From the NCBI RefSeq assembly GCF_016624945.1, contig NZ_JACVUI010000019.1:1-40999 (forward strand): a DNA stretch of 40,999 nt. The letters run 5' to 3'. The notes under the pieces are model-generated. The model searched no databases. It saw nothing but the letters and a program-made list of their open reading frames with translations, and was not told the origin of the DNA. The stretch is from Acinetobacter sp. S54 (GTDB taxonomy: Bacteria > Pseudomonadota > Gammaproteobacteria > Pseudomonadales > Moraxellaceae). This document shows, one piece after another, positions 26,594 to 35,182 of the stretch (position 1 is the first letter of the stretch; each line of letters begins with the position of its first letter). A program made the position numbers and the translations under genes.

Positions 26594-27199
26594 ATGGTAC
26601 ATACAGTTATCGTTCCGGGTGTTGGTGGTAGTGAATATCAACACTGGCAATCATGGTTACAACGTGAACTGATCAGCTGCTCTCGTGTGCAACAAAAAGA
26701 CTGGAACCATCCTGTATTAAATGAATGGGTAGAACAATTTCAGCAAACATTGAGCTCAATTGATCAGCCGATTCAAGTTGTTGCACATAGCTTTGGTTGT
26801 TTGACCAGTGTGGCTGCGCTGGCGAAATATCCGAATTTAAGACAAAAAGTCAAACATCTGACATTGGTTGCGCCTGCAAATCCTGCACGCTTTGGTGAAG
26901 CTGGCTTTGCCCGAAATAGTCTCCATGATTATGCAGATTACTTTCATCAGTTACGTATTGATGTGCCGACTCAACTCATTATTAGTGAAAATGATCCATG
27001 GTTACATTTTGATGATGCCATGCGTCTCGCTCAAGCATGGCAGATTAAACCTGTCAATCTTGGGCAAGTTGGTCATATCAATGTGGCATCAGGTTTTGGA
27101 CCTTTTCCAGAAATTTTTGATTATATTCTTGAGGAAAAACAGCCTCATAGAATAGTGCCTTACTCTGATCAACATTCAATGATCAAATACGCAATTTAA
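26594..27199 (+). CDS. RBBP9/YdeN-type alpha/beta serine hydrolase within the sulfate operon
   Basis: The 201-residue cytosolic protein has the small RBBP9-like hydrolase architecture. The N-terminal [18 protein letters not shown] includes the oxyanion segment, and the nucleophile elbow is [12 protein letters not shown] (Ser near residue 83). The acid is in [13 protein letters not shown] and the histidine in [16 protein letters not shown]. It starts 24 bases after sbp with a GGGAG site and precedes cysT, so it is surely co-transcribed with sulfate uptake. No canonical role in sulfate transport is known to me; an ester- or thioester-cleaving role in sulfur supply is only a guess. Confidence 0.85.
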   Translation: MVHTVIVPGVGGSEYQHWQSWLQRELISCSRVQQKDWNHPVLNEWVEQFQQTLSSIDQPIQVVAHSFGCLTSVAALAKYPNLRQKVKHLTLVAPANPARFGEAGFARNSLHDYADYFHQLRIDVPTQLIISENDPWLHFDDAMRLAQAWQIKPVNLGQVGHINVASGFGPFPEIFDYILEEKQPHRIVPYSDQHSMIKYAI

Positions 27200-27258
27200 C
27201 TTTTTATCACTTTTTCGATTTGCCTGCTACTTGGCAGGCGTACTCTTTAGGAGTTCTC

Positions 27259-28092
27259 ATGTCGCAGCGATCCCGAGTGCTGCCAGGATTTGGTCTTTCA
27301 CTAGGGTTTACCCTAGCGTATTTATCACTCATAGTACTTATTCCACTGTCTGCCGTTTTTATTAAATCGTTTGGTGTCGGTTGGGATGGTTTATGGGAAA
27401 TATTGAGTTCAGAACGAATCCTCAAGTCATTGCAGCTTAGTTTTGGTACTGCCCTTATTGCAGCTTTAGTCAATGTAGTTTTTGGTTCTCTACTGGCATG
27501 GTGTCTGGTGCGTTATACCTTTCCTGGGAAGCGCCTGATTGACGCATTAGTTGATTTACCATTTGCACTGCCTACTGCCGTTGCTGGTATTGCCCTAACC
27601 TCTTTATATGCACCTACTGGCTGGATTGGTCAATATCTGACACCGCTTGGTATTCAAGTAGCTTATACACCAATCGGGATTACCATTGCCTTGATTTTTA
27701 TTGGCATTCCATTCGTAGTGCGAACAGTTCAGCCGGTACTTTCTGATATCGAGACAGAACTCGAAGAAGCAGCTTCTGCATTAGGCGCAAATCGCTGGCA
27801 AATTGTCAGTAGAATTATCTTCCCGATCTTGCTCCCGGCATTGCTTACTGGTTTTGCCTTAGCCTTTGCTCGAGGTGTAGGTGAATATGGCTCTGTTATT
27901 TTCATTGCAGGTAATCAGCCCTTTAAAACTGAAATTGCACCTTTAATGATTATTTCTCGCTTGGAAGAATATGATTACCCTGCAGCAACGACGATTGCGG
28001 TTGTGATGCTGGTCATTTCTTTTGTGATTTTACTTCTCATTAATCTAATTCAGGCGTGGGCGAGTCGTCGTACAGGGAGAACTGTGAAATGA
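27259..28092 (+). CDS. cysT: Sulfate ABC transporter permease CysT
   Basis: This is one of two inner-membrane permeases of the sulfate importer. The ATG at 27259 has a TAGGAG ribosome site; the 13 codons upstream of it in frame are non-coding. The 277-residue protein has six hydrophobic segments. The ABC-permease EAA loop reads [20 protein letters not shown] near residues 160-180. [19 protein letters not shown] is characteristic of CysT. Its TGA overlaps the cysW ATG by four bases. Confidence 0.95.
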   Translation: MSQRSRVLPGFGLSLGFTLAYLSLIVLIPLSAVFIKSFGVGWDGLWEILSSERILKSLQLSFGTALIAALVNVVFGSLLAWCLVRYTFPGKRLIDALVDLPFALPTAVAGIALTSLYAPTGWIGQYLTPLGIQVAYTPIGITIALIFIGIPFVVRTVQPVLSDIETELEEAASALGANRWQIVSRIIFPILLPALLTGFALAFARGVGEYGSVIFIAGNQPFKTEIAPLMIISRLEEYDYPAATTIAVVMLVISFVILLLINLIQAWASRRTGRTVK

Positions 28093-28949
28093 GTTTAGTC
28101 ACCAGTAGCAATGCTCTTGCTGAAAAATTACAATCACGTGATTCAACCCGTGAACCCACTTGGGTACGTTATACCCTATTGACTGTGGCTTTAATCTTTT
28201 TCTTAAGCTGCCTCATTTTGCCTTTGGTTTTGGTGTTTGTAGAAGCTTTTCGTCAAGGCGTCGATGTTTATGTGAATGCCTTGATTAACCCAGATACACT
28301 GTCTGCGGTAAAACTTACGTTACTCACTGCTGCGATTGCCGTTCCCCTGAATGTGGTGTTTGGTGTTGCTGCGGCTTGGGCAGTGGCAAAATTTCAGTTT
28401 CGTGGCAAATCTATTTTAACCACACTGATCGATTTACCATTTTCAGTTTCCCCGGTAATTGCAGGTTTGATGTTGGTGCTTATATTCGGTATGCAGGGTT
28501 GGTTCGGCCCGTGGCTGATGGATCATGATATTAAAATTTTGTATGCCGTACCTGCAATTGTAATTGCCACTGTATTTATTACTGTACCTTTTGTGGCACG
28601 TGAATTGATTCCTTTAATGGAAGCACAAGGCACTGAAGAAGAAGAAGCTGCAATTGTACTAGGAGCCTCAGGTTGGCAAACTTTCTGGAAAGTCACTTTA
28701 CCCAACATTAAATGGGGGCTCCTGTATGGTGTGATTCTGTGTAATGCACGTGCAATGGGTGAGTTTGGTGCGGTTTCAGTTGTTTCAGGACACATCCGTG
28801 GTGAAACCAATACCTTACCTTTACATGTAGAGATTCTCTACAACGAATATACCTATAGTGCAGCTTTTGCCGTGGCATCTTTACTGGCCTTTCTGGCAAT
28901 TATTACCCTGATTTTAAAAACATGGGTAGAAATTCGTCAGGAAAAATAG
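28089..28949 (+). CDS. cysW: Sulfate ABC transporter permease CysW
   Basis: The second permease of the sulfate importer, 286 residues from the ATG at 28089. That start forms an ATGA overlap with cysT and has GGGAG upstream; a longer GTG-initiated frame is rejected. Six hydrophobic segments are visible. The EAA loop is [20 protein letters not shown], and the CysW-type segment [20 protein letters not shown] is present. It should pair with CysT, and CysA binds the two EAA loops. Confidence 0.95.
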   Translation: MSLVTSSNALAEKLQSRDSTREPTWVRYTLLTVALIFFLSCLILPLVLVFVEAFRQGVDVYVNALINPDTLSAVKLTLLTAAIAVPLNVVFGVAAAWAVAKFQFRGKSILTTLIDLPFSVSPVIAGLMLVLIFGMQGWFGPWLMDHDIKILYAVPAIVIATVFITVPFVARELIPLMEAQGTEEEEAAIVLGASGWQTFWKVTLPNIKWGLLYGVILCNARAMGEFGAVSVVSGHIRGETNTLPLHVEILYNEYTYSAAFAVASLLAFLAIITLILKTWVEIRQEK

Positions 28950-28989
28950 AACAACCGAAATGATTCAGCAGCTTCTTGAGGAATGATCA

Positions 28990-30051
28990 ATGAGTATTCA
29001 AGTTAAAAATATTGAAAAACACTTTGGTGCATTCCACGCACTAAAAGATATTTCTCTGGATTTTCCAGAAGGACAGCTGGTGGCATTACTTGGCCCATCG
29101 GGTTGTGGCAAAACTACCCTGCTGCGTATTATTGCGGGATTGGAATCGGCCGACTCAGGTCAGGTTTTACTTGAAGGTAATGACGCAACTAATGTGCATG
29201 TACGTGAACGTCAAGTGGGTTTTGTATTCCAGCATTATGCTTTATTTCGCCACATGACCGTATTTGACAATATTGCTTTCGGTTTACGTGTTCGCCCTCG
29301 TAATACCCGGCCTAATGAAGCTGAAATCAAAAAACGAGTAACCCGATTGCTTGATCTGGTTCAGCTTGGTTTTCTGGCAGATCGTTACCCAGCTCAATTG
29401 TCAGGTGGTCAACGCCAACGTATTGCTCTTGCCCGGGCGTTAGCTGTTGAGCCTCGTGTATTGCTTCTGGACGAACCTTTTGGTGCATTAGATGCCAAAG
29501 TGCGAAAAGAGCTTCGTCGCTGGCTAAGAACATTACACGATGAACTACATATCACCTCTATTTTTGTGACCCATGATCAGGAAGAAGCACTTGAAGTCGC
29601 TGATCAAATTATTGTCATGAATAAAGGTAATGTTGAACAAATCGGTTCACCTCGTGAAGTCTATGAAAAGCCTTTAACTCCTTTTGTGTTTGACTTTTTA
29701 GGTCAAGCCAATCGTTTTGATGGTGAATATCATGATGGTGTAGTGCATATTGGCGAAAATAAAATCATTCTGCCTTCAATTGCTCAAACACCACACGGTA
29801 AAGTGATTGCATTTGCCCGTCCAGATGAGTTACATATTCATGCCCAACCTCATGAAAACAGTATTGAAGCTGTTTTTGTACGTGAAGTATGGATTGCTGG
29901 AAAAGTGATTGCCGAATTACAGGATCGTCAAGGGCATCTGATTGAAATCGCATTAAGCCCTGAAGAAGCAAGACAGCATCAATTCAGACCCAATCAGAGT
30001 GTTTGGGTCAGTGCTTCCCAACTTCATTTATTTGCCGATCAAGTCGCTTAG
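28990..30051 (+). CDS. cysA: Sulfate/thiosulfate import ATP-binding protein CysA
   Basis: This is the ATPase subunit of the sulfate importer, 353 residues. Walker A is [11 protein letters not shown] near residues 34-44, the Q-loop is in FVFQHYALF, the ABC signature is [16 protein letters not shown], and Walker B is [12 protein letters not shown], followed by the H-loop in [14 protein letters not shown]. The C-terminal part (about 235-353) is the TOBE-like regulatory domain typical of CysA. A GAGGAA ribosome site precedes the ATG. It lies 40 bases after cysW. Confidence 0.97.
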   Translation: MSIQVKNIEKHFGAFHALKDISLDFPEGQLVALLGPSGCGKTTLLRIIAGLESADSGQVLLEGNDATNVHVRERQVGFVFQHYALFRHMTVFDNIAFGLRVRPRNTRPNEAEIKKRVTRLLDLVQLGFLADRYPAQLSGGQRQRIALARALAVEPRVLLLDEPFGALDAKVRKELRRWLRTLHDELHITSIFVTHDQEEALEVADQIIVMNKGNVEQIGSPREVYEKPLTPFVFDFLGQANRFDGEYHDGVVHIGENKIILPSIAQTPHGKVIAFARPDELHIHAQPHENSIEAVFVREVWIAGKVIAELQDRQGHLIEIALSPEEARQHQFRPNQSVWVSASQLHLFADQVA

Positions 30052-30098
30052 ATTCAATTTGGGGATGTGTTGCATCCTCAAAAGAGAGATAAAAAATT

Positions 30099-31022
30099 AT
30101 GAATTTTCAACAATTAAGAATCATACGAGAAACTGTTCGTCAAAACTTTAATTTAACCGAAGCATCGGCAGCGCTTTATACCTCTCAATCAGGTGTGAGT
30201 AAGCATATTAAAGATTTAGAAGATGAACTTGGTGTTCAGCTTTTTATCCGTAAAGGTAAGCGCTTACTGGGTCTTACAGAACCAGGACAGGCATTATTGG
30301 GTATCGTGGAAAGAATGTTGGTCGATGCTGAAAATATCAAGCGTCTTGCCGATGACTTTAATAAAGTCGATGAAGGCACACTGACCGTTGCAACTACACA
30401 TACTCAGGCGCGGTATGTACTTCCACCGATCGTGAATCAGTTTAAAAAGCTTTTTCCAAAAGTACATTTGATTTTGCAACAAGCCAGCCCAACTGAAATT
30501 GCAGAAATGCTGCTTCAGGGCGAAGCTGATATTGGTATTGCAACGGAATCTCTCACTACTGAAGAAAATTTAGCCAGCGTTCCATACTATCAATGGCAAC
30601 ACAGTATTATTGTTCCGCAAAGTCATCCCCTGAGTCAGGAAAAAGAAATTTCACTGGAAGCTTTAGCCAACTTTCCAATTATTACATATCACGGCGGATT
30701 CACTGGCCGTTCTAAAATTGATAGAGCCTTTGAAGATGCGGGTATTGATGTTGACCTTGTCATGTCCGCACTCGATGCCGATGTAATTAAGACATATGTG
30801 GAACTAGGCATGGGGGTTGGGATTGTCAATGACGTCGCTTATGATGCAGAGCGTGATTATCGACTAAAACAAATTAAAACTGATATTTTTGGATTAAACA
30901 CTACATGGATTGCAGTACGTAAAGGTCATTTACTACGTGGATATGGGTATGAGTTTATCTCGCTATGTTCACCAGAGGCAGATATTAAAGCACTCAAAAA
31001 AGTAGCTTATCCTGACGAATAA
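30099..31022 (+). CDS. cysB: LysR-type regulator of sulfur assimilation, CysB/Cbl type
   Basis: The 307-residue regulator has an N-terminal winged helix-turn-helix (FNLTEASAALYTSQSGVSKHIKDLEDELG, here split as FNLTEASAALYTSQ and SGVSKHIKDLEDELG) and a C-terminal periplasmic-binding-like effector domain. The effector-domain stretch TVATTHTQARYVLPP is the CysB/Cbl signature; it contacts sulfate, N-acetylserine or APS in that family. It is a little shorter than E. coli CysB (324) and close to Cbl. It follows cysA by 47 bases on the same strand and shares the operon terminator, so it likely activates the upstream operon and may autoregulate. Confidence 0.9.
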   Translation: MNFQQLRIIRETVRQNFNLTEASAALYTSQSGVSKHIKDLEDELGVQLFIRKGKRLLGLTEPGQALLGIVERMLVDAENIKRLADDFNKVDEGTLTVATTHTQARYVLPPIVNQFKKLFPKVHLILQQASPTEIAEMLLQGEADIGIATESLTTEENLASVPYYQWQHSIIVPQSHPLSQEKEISLEALANFPIITYHGGFTGRSKIDRAFEDAGIDVDLVMSALDADVIKTYVELGMGVGIVNDVAYDAERDYRLKQIKTDIFGLNTTWIAVRKGHLLRGYGYEFISLCSPEADIKALKKVAYPDE

Positions 31023-31040
31023 TTTCGACAAAACTCAGAT

Positions 31041-31072
31041 AAAAAAAGAACCGCTTTTGCGGTTCTTTTTTT
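31041..31072. terminator. Bidirectional terminator between cysB and rpmE
   Basis: AAAGAACCGC pairs with GCGGTTCTTT around a TTTT loop, flanked by A7 on the left and T7 on the right. It ends both the cys operon and rpmE transcripts. Confidence 0.92.
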
Positions 31073-31117
31073 GGAAAACTGAAAAAAGATAAATTCTTCG
31101 TTTCAGATTTTCTAGTA

Positions 31118-31342
31118 TTAACGTTTGATAGAACGTGACATACCAGCAAAACGTTGTTTGAATTTGTCGATACGACCACCAGTGTCCACATTCTTTTGTT
31201 TACCAGTATAGAATGGGTGGCAAGCTGAACATACGTCAAGATAAAGAGTTTCTTTACCTAAAGCAGAACGGGTTTCAATCACGTTACCGCACGAGCAAGT
31301 TGCAACTAATGTTTCGTATTTTGGGTGAATATCGGCGCGCAT
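31118..31342 (-). CDS. rpmE: 50S ribosomal protein L31 (zinc-binding form)
   Basis: The 74-residue protein has the standard L31 sequence: it begins [20 protein letters not shown] and ends in the basic [16 protein letters not shown]. The four zinc ligands are retained, with Cys16/Cys18 in CSCG and Cys37/Cys40 in [14 protein letters not shown], so this is the zinc-containing C+ form. An AGGAG ribosome site precedes the ATG. A consensus -10 lies far upstream (31543-31548), implying a leader of about 190 bases. Confidence 0.98.
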   Translation of the reverse strand: MRADIHPKYETLVATCSCGNVIETRSALGKETLYLDVCSACHPFYTGKQKNVDTGGRIDKFKQRFAGMSRSIKR

Positions 31343-31542
31343 GGTCGATTACTCCTAATTGAAGAAAGGCTTAAGCTGTTATCGCAATTGATCACTCTCA
31401 ACTTACAATTCAAAAAGAATGTTAAATTGAGGAAAGGCTGGTCAACTAAAAATAGACAACGCAGCAGATCAACACCACAACAGACCATTTCTCTTGGCCC
31501 ACCGAGACGAATCCGTCAGAGCTAAGCACAACAAGTGGGCAG

Positions 31543-31572
31543 ATTATACGCTAAAAAAACCAAGATAGCGAA
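31543..31572 (-). promoter_or_regulatory. Probable rpmE promoter
   Basis: Minus-strand -10 box TATAAT (31543-31548, perfect consensus) with an 18-base spacer to TTCGCT (31567-31572). The start of transcription would be near 31536. The leader holds a GACG-GATT-CGTC hairpin (31506-31517). Confidence 0.55.
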
Positions 31573-32571
31573 TTATTCCAATACCGTTTTATCTTTTGAG
31601 GTTACAGGTTCATGCTTTTTCGACCAATAGTTTGCAATGACGCCACACACCATCAATTGAATCTGATGGAAGATCATAATTGGTAATACAATCATACCTA
31701 AAGGCTGTCCACTAAACAGAATTTGTGCCATAGGTACGCCACTCGCCAGTGTCTTTTTGGAACCGCAGAAAAAAATAGTGATCTGATCTGCACGATTAAA
31801 TCCAAGCCAAACAGGTATAAATAATCCAAGAAGCATGATGATCGTAAGTAAAACTGAACATGCCAGTACAAGATAAAACAATGTTAGTAAGTTAATCTGA
31901 TGCCATAAACCCGCCACTACGGCACTACTAAAAGCACCATACACCACCATTAAAATAGTGCCCTGGTCAAAGGTTTTTACAATACTGGGTACTTTTTGCA
32001 TATACGGATAAATCCATGTCCGCAAAATTTGCCCCAATATAAACGGAACCAGCAATAACAACGTAATTTGTATGATAGATGCGGTTGGATCGTAGTTATG
32101 TTTAGACTGCCCAAAAATAAAAAAACTTACCAATACAGGCGTAATAAACATACCGATTAAATTTGAAAACGATGCGCTACACACTGCTGCAGCAACATTA
32201 CCTTTCGCCACGGAAGTAAAGGCAATAGACGACTGAACTGTCGAGGGCAAGAAGCACATAAACAAAAAGCCCCAGTATAATTCCTGCCCTAATACAGGAA
32301 GTAAGACTGGTTTTGCCATTAGACCCAGAAATGGAAATACGACAAAAGTAAAGGCAAAAACCAGCACATGGAGTTTCCAATGCAAGATACCTTCCACAAT
32401 CGCTTCTCTTGAGAGCTTAGCCCCATGCAAGAAAAATAAAATCGCAATTGCAACATTGGTTACCACTTCAAAAATACTGGCAGTATGTCCTGACACAGGA
32501 ATAATACTTGCCAGAATAACCATGGTAATCAATAAAATGGTAAAACGATCCAGAGCCAGTAATTTCAACAT
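31573..32571 (-). CDS. BASS-type (SBF-like, YfeH family) sodium-dependent transporter
   Basis: The 332-residue, ten-helix membrane protein belongs to the bile acid:sodium symporter superfamily, SBF-like subfamily represented by E. coli YfeH. Recognisable segments are FLHGAKLSREAIVEGILHW, FMCFLPSTVQSSIAFTSVAKGN and FCGSKKTLASGVPMAQILF, which include the crossover-helix residues of the fold. Substrates of this subfamily are not established; organic anions are likely. It is a single gene on the minus strand upstream of rpmE. No regulator is adjacent. Confidence 0.88.
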   Translation of the reverse strand: MLKLLALDRFTILLITMVILASIIPVSGHTASIFEVVTNVAIAILFFLHGAKLSREAIVEGILHWKLHVLVFAFTFVVFPFLGLMAKPVLLPVLGQELYWGFLFMCFLPSTVQSSIAFTSVAKGNVAAAVCSASFSNLIGMFITPVLVSFFIFGQSKHNYDPTASIIQITLLLLVPFILGQILRTWIYPYMQKVPSIVKTFDQGTILMVVYGAFSSAVVAGLWHQINLLTLFYLVLACSVLLTIIMLLGLFIPVWLGFNRADQITIFFCGSKKTLASGVPMAQILFSGQPLGMIVLPIMIFHQIQLMVCGVIANYWSKKHEPVTSKDKTVLE

Positions 32572-32826
32572 TGCATTACATCCTGTAGGTCACTCACAAC
32601 AAAGTCCGATAAATGAAATTTACCAAGAAATAAATTTTCATGTTACCGAGCTTACTTGATAAAGCCAGTTTTCAAATAAAATGTTCAGTATTTATTTAAA
32701 AACTTAGCTTTTAAATCAATAATATACACTGAGTTATTATATGTTTTTTAGCCCAATTAAAACAGCCTCAACTTTGCGTAGAGCAATTTCTTTAGATTTA
32801 ACTTGTGACTCATATAAAACCAAGCC

Positions 32827-34998
32827 TTATTCATTTGTATTTTCTGGTTCAAGTGCTTGATGTTCTCTCAACAATTTTGCAACCCAAACCACTAAAATTA
32901 AAATTGGGATTCCAATGAGTGTCGTCATGAGGAAAAATTTAGGATAGCCGATATGTGTCACGATGGTGCCTGAATACCCCCCTAATAATTTAGGAGTCAA
33001 TGTCATCAACGAACTGAAAATAGCATACTGAACCGCGGTAAAAGAAACACTGGTCAAACTAGACAAAAATGCAATAAATGCTGCACCTGCCAACCCTGAG
33101 GCCAAATTATCGACAATAATAGCAAAGTAAAGCCACGTAGAACTATAAGGTTTGATTACTTTGCCTTTGAGTTCAGTACTTCCACTTGAATCGGTCTGAA
33201 CTGGAGCAATTGGCTCAAGTTCAATATCCAATGTCTGTACCTGACCTGAATGAGCAAGGGCATAATTTCGTTGAGTGCGAACCATAACCTGACCAACTGG
33301 TGACAGCGCTTCCACAGTAATAACTTTGCTCTGTGAATTTTTTAGAGATTGATGATCAATAATTCCACTAAATGCGCCTGTCGCATCAAGTTTTGCATTA
33401 AAGCTTTTTCCATCTAGCTTTAATGCAATAGGTTGTTCTGCACTTAACTGATCAGAACTCAGTCCCGAAAGCTGCCCTCTTACCACCACACTTTGCTTCA
33501 GTTCTTGTATAGATAGTTGATTATCACTGGTAATGGGCAACAGTTGAATTTGAGGCCCAACCACGTTAGTGCTTAAGTAAGGTAAATCCACAGAAATAGA
33601 ATCGGGCTGATTTTGTGCAAACTGGCTTTGAACATTTATGTGATGATTTTCCAATAAAGCCTGATTTGGAATCGACACTTTAAAGTAACCCACTTCATCA
33701 CTTTGAGCAGTATAGTGATGTGATCCAACATGGATCTGCACATCTGCCAAAGGTTGACCTGATTTAACTAGACCGATAAAAATCAAATTGGTAGAACTGG
33801 CAAGAACTGCACCGACAAACATCAATTTCATAATGTTCATGCGCTGTGCAAGTAAACCACCCAGAAAACCACCAATAAGGCTGAAAATAACACCATAAAC
33901 TTTCACAGCTTCAGCAATTTGTTCTTTACTAAAGTTTAAGTCCTGATAAAAAACATTAGAAATGACACCTGCAATGATGTCTGAAATTCGATAAAATCCT
34001 ATTAAAAGTAGCAACACCAATGCCAATTTGACACCATAACGTTTAAAGAAATCTAGTATGGGGGCGACCCACGTTTCTTTGGCCATTTGCTTGTTGACTA
34101 CACCAGCATGCACTAACACATAGCCCATCAATAATGCACAGGCAGTGGCCGTTAAAAAGCGCAATGCTTCAAGACCAAATAAAGCAGCAGTATCTGTAAT
34201 ATTGGCGGCGCTAGCGATTAAATCAGTAATATTTCCGGAATAGATATAAGTCACTACAAACGTTGCTACGGCAACAAAAAAAACAAACACTAAACGATAA
34301 TAATCACTGCGTTTATAGTCTTTATAAACTCGATTGACCTGCGGTTCACGCACAATCAGCGTTGTGATAATCCCCACTAACATCACAGCAGCCATAGTTA
34401 AATAGGTATATTTCCAGGCTTCATAGATATAGTTCCCTTTGGAAGTTCCTAAATAAGCTGCTAAAAACAAAGCTCCTGCGCCTGCCACGATCATCCCGAT
34501 ACGATAACCTGCGTTATAGGTTGATGCTAAAACCGTTTGCATCTGAGTTTCGGCTAATTCGATACGATAAGCATCAATCACAATATCTTGTGTCGCTGCC
34601 GAAAAACCGAGCAATACTGCGCCAACAGCCATTTGAATCAAATAACTTCGTCCCAGAGAGGGATCTGAAAATGCCATGATACAAATAGAAGCAACGATGA
34701 GTAACTGTGCAATAAGCAACCAAGCACGACGACGACCTAATGTTTTGGTGAGAAATGGAACTGGAAGTTCATCAATTAATGGCGCCCACACAAACTTAAA
34801 AGAATAACCTAATGCAGCCCAACTGAAAAAAGTCACGGCACTTTTATCAATTCCTGCTTCCCCTAACCATAGGGATAAACTTGAAAAAATCAGCAGAATT
34901 GGAATACCCGCAGAAAATCCCAGAAACAACATAATCAAGGCACGGCGATCAAGAAAGGCGTTAAAAGCAGCTTTCCATCCAGTAGTTTGTGTGGTCAT
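32827..34998 (-). CDS. ampG: AmpG-family muropeptide permease with a large periplasmic insert
   Basis: This MFS importer carries GlcNAc-anhydroMurNAc peptides from the periplasm for cell-wall recycling. The ATG at 34998 gives 723 residues; an upstream TTG is less likely. E. coli AmpG has 491. AmpG features include FLGFSAGIPILLIFSSLSLWL, FKFVWAPLID and SAATQDIVIDAYRIEL. I count 11 hydrophobic segments, then a hydrophilic stretch of about 205 residues (408-615), then three more segments. Fourteen helices with a cytosolic N terminus place the insert in the periplasm. The insert holds a carboxypeptidase-regulatory-like segment (QPLADVQIHVGSHHYTAQSD) and an Ig-like segment (ALKLDGKSFNAKLDATGAF). 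Confidence 0.88.
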   Translation of the reverse strand: MTTQTTGWKAAFNAFLDRRALIMLFLGFSAGIPILLIFSSLSLWLGEAGIDKSAVTFFSWAALGYSFKFVWAPLIDELPVPFLTKTLGRRRAWLLIAQLLIVASICIMAFSDPSLGRSYLIQMAVGAVLLGFSAATQDIVIDAYRIELAETQMQTVLASTYNAGYRIGMIVAGAGALFLAAYLGTSKGNYIYEAWKYTYLTMAAVMLVGIITTLIVREPQVNRVYKDYKRSDYYRLVFVFFVAVATFVVTYIYSGNITDLIASAANITDTAALFGLEALRFLTATACALLMGYVLVHAGVVNKQMAKETWVAPILDFFKRYGVKLALVLLLLIGFYRISDIIAGVISNVFYQDLNFSKEQIAEAVKVYGVIFSLIGGFLGGLLAQRMNIMKLMFVGAVLASSTNLIFIGLVKSGQPLADVQIHVGSHHYTAQSDEVGYFKVSIPNQALLENHHINVQSQFAQNQPDSISVDLPYLSTNVVGPQIQLLPITSDNQLSIQELKQSVVVRGQLSGLSSDQLSAEQPIALKLDGKSFNAKLDATGAFSGIIDHQSLKNSQSKVITVEALSPVGQVMVRTQRNYALAHSGQVQTLDIELEPIAPVQTDSSGSTELKGKVIKPYSSTWLYFAIIVDNLASGLAGAAFIAFLSSLTSVSFTAVQYAIFSSLMTLTPKLLGGYSGTIVTHIGYPKFFLMTTLIGIPILILVVWVAKLLREHQALEPENTNE

Positions 34999-35053
34999 TC
35001 GGTTATTATTTTCCAAAGATTTTATAAAACAGCCTATTCAATCGTGTTATGCC

Positions 35054-35084
35054 CAAGCTTTCAATATTGTTTGTGAAAAGCTTG
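35054..35084. promoter_or_regulatory. Inverted repeat between the ampG-like and Lon-like genes
   Basis: CAAGCTTTCA (35054-35063) and TGAAAAGCTTG (35074-35084) are complementary except for one bulged base, with a 10-base spacer. The arms lie in the divergent promoter gap, and a third AAGCTTG occurs near 35115. It may be an operator or a hairpin; nothing identifies a binding protein. Confidence 0.35.
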
Positions 35085-35182
35085 TCATTTAAATTGAGAA
35101 AAAATGCTGCGAAGCTTGATATTTTGCCCTAAACCTGTATACCTTTAAATCTTACTTCTAGTTTATTTTTTGGATTTCACCT

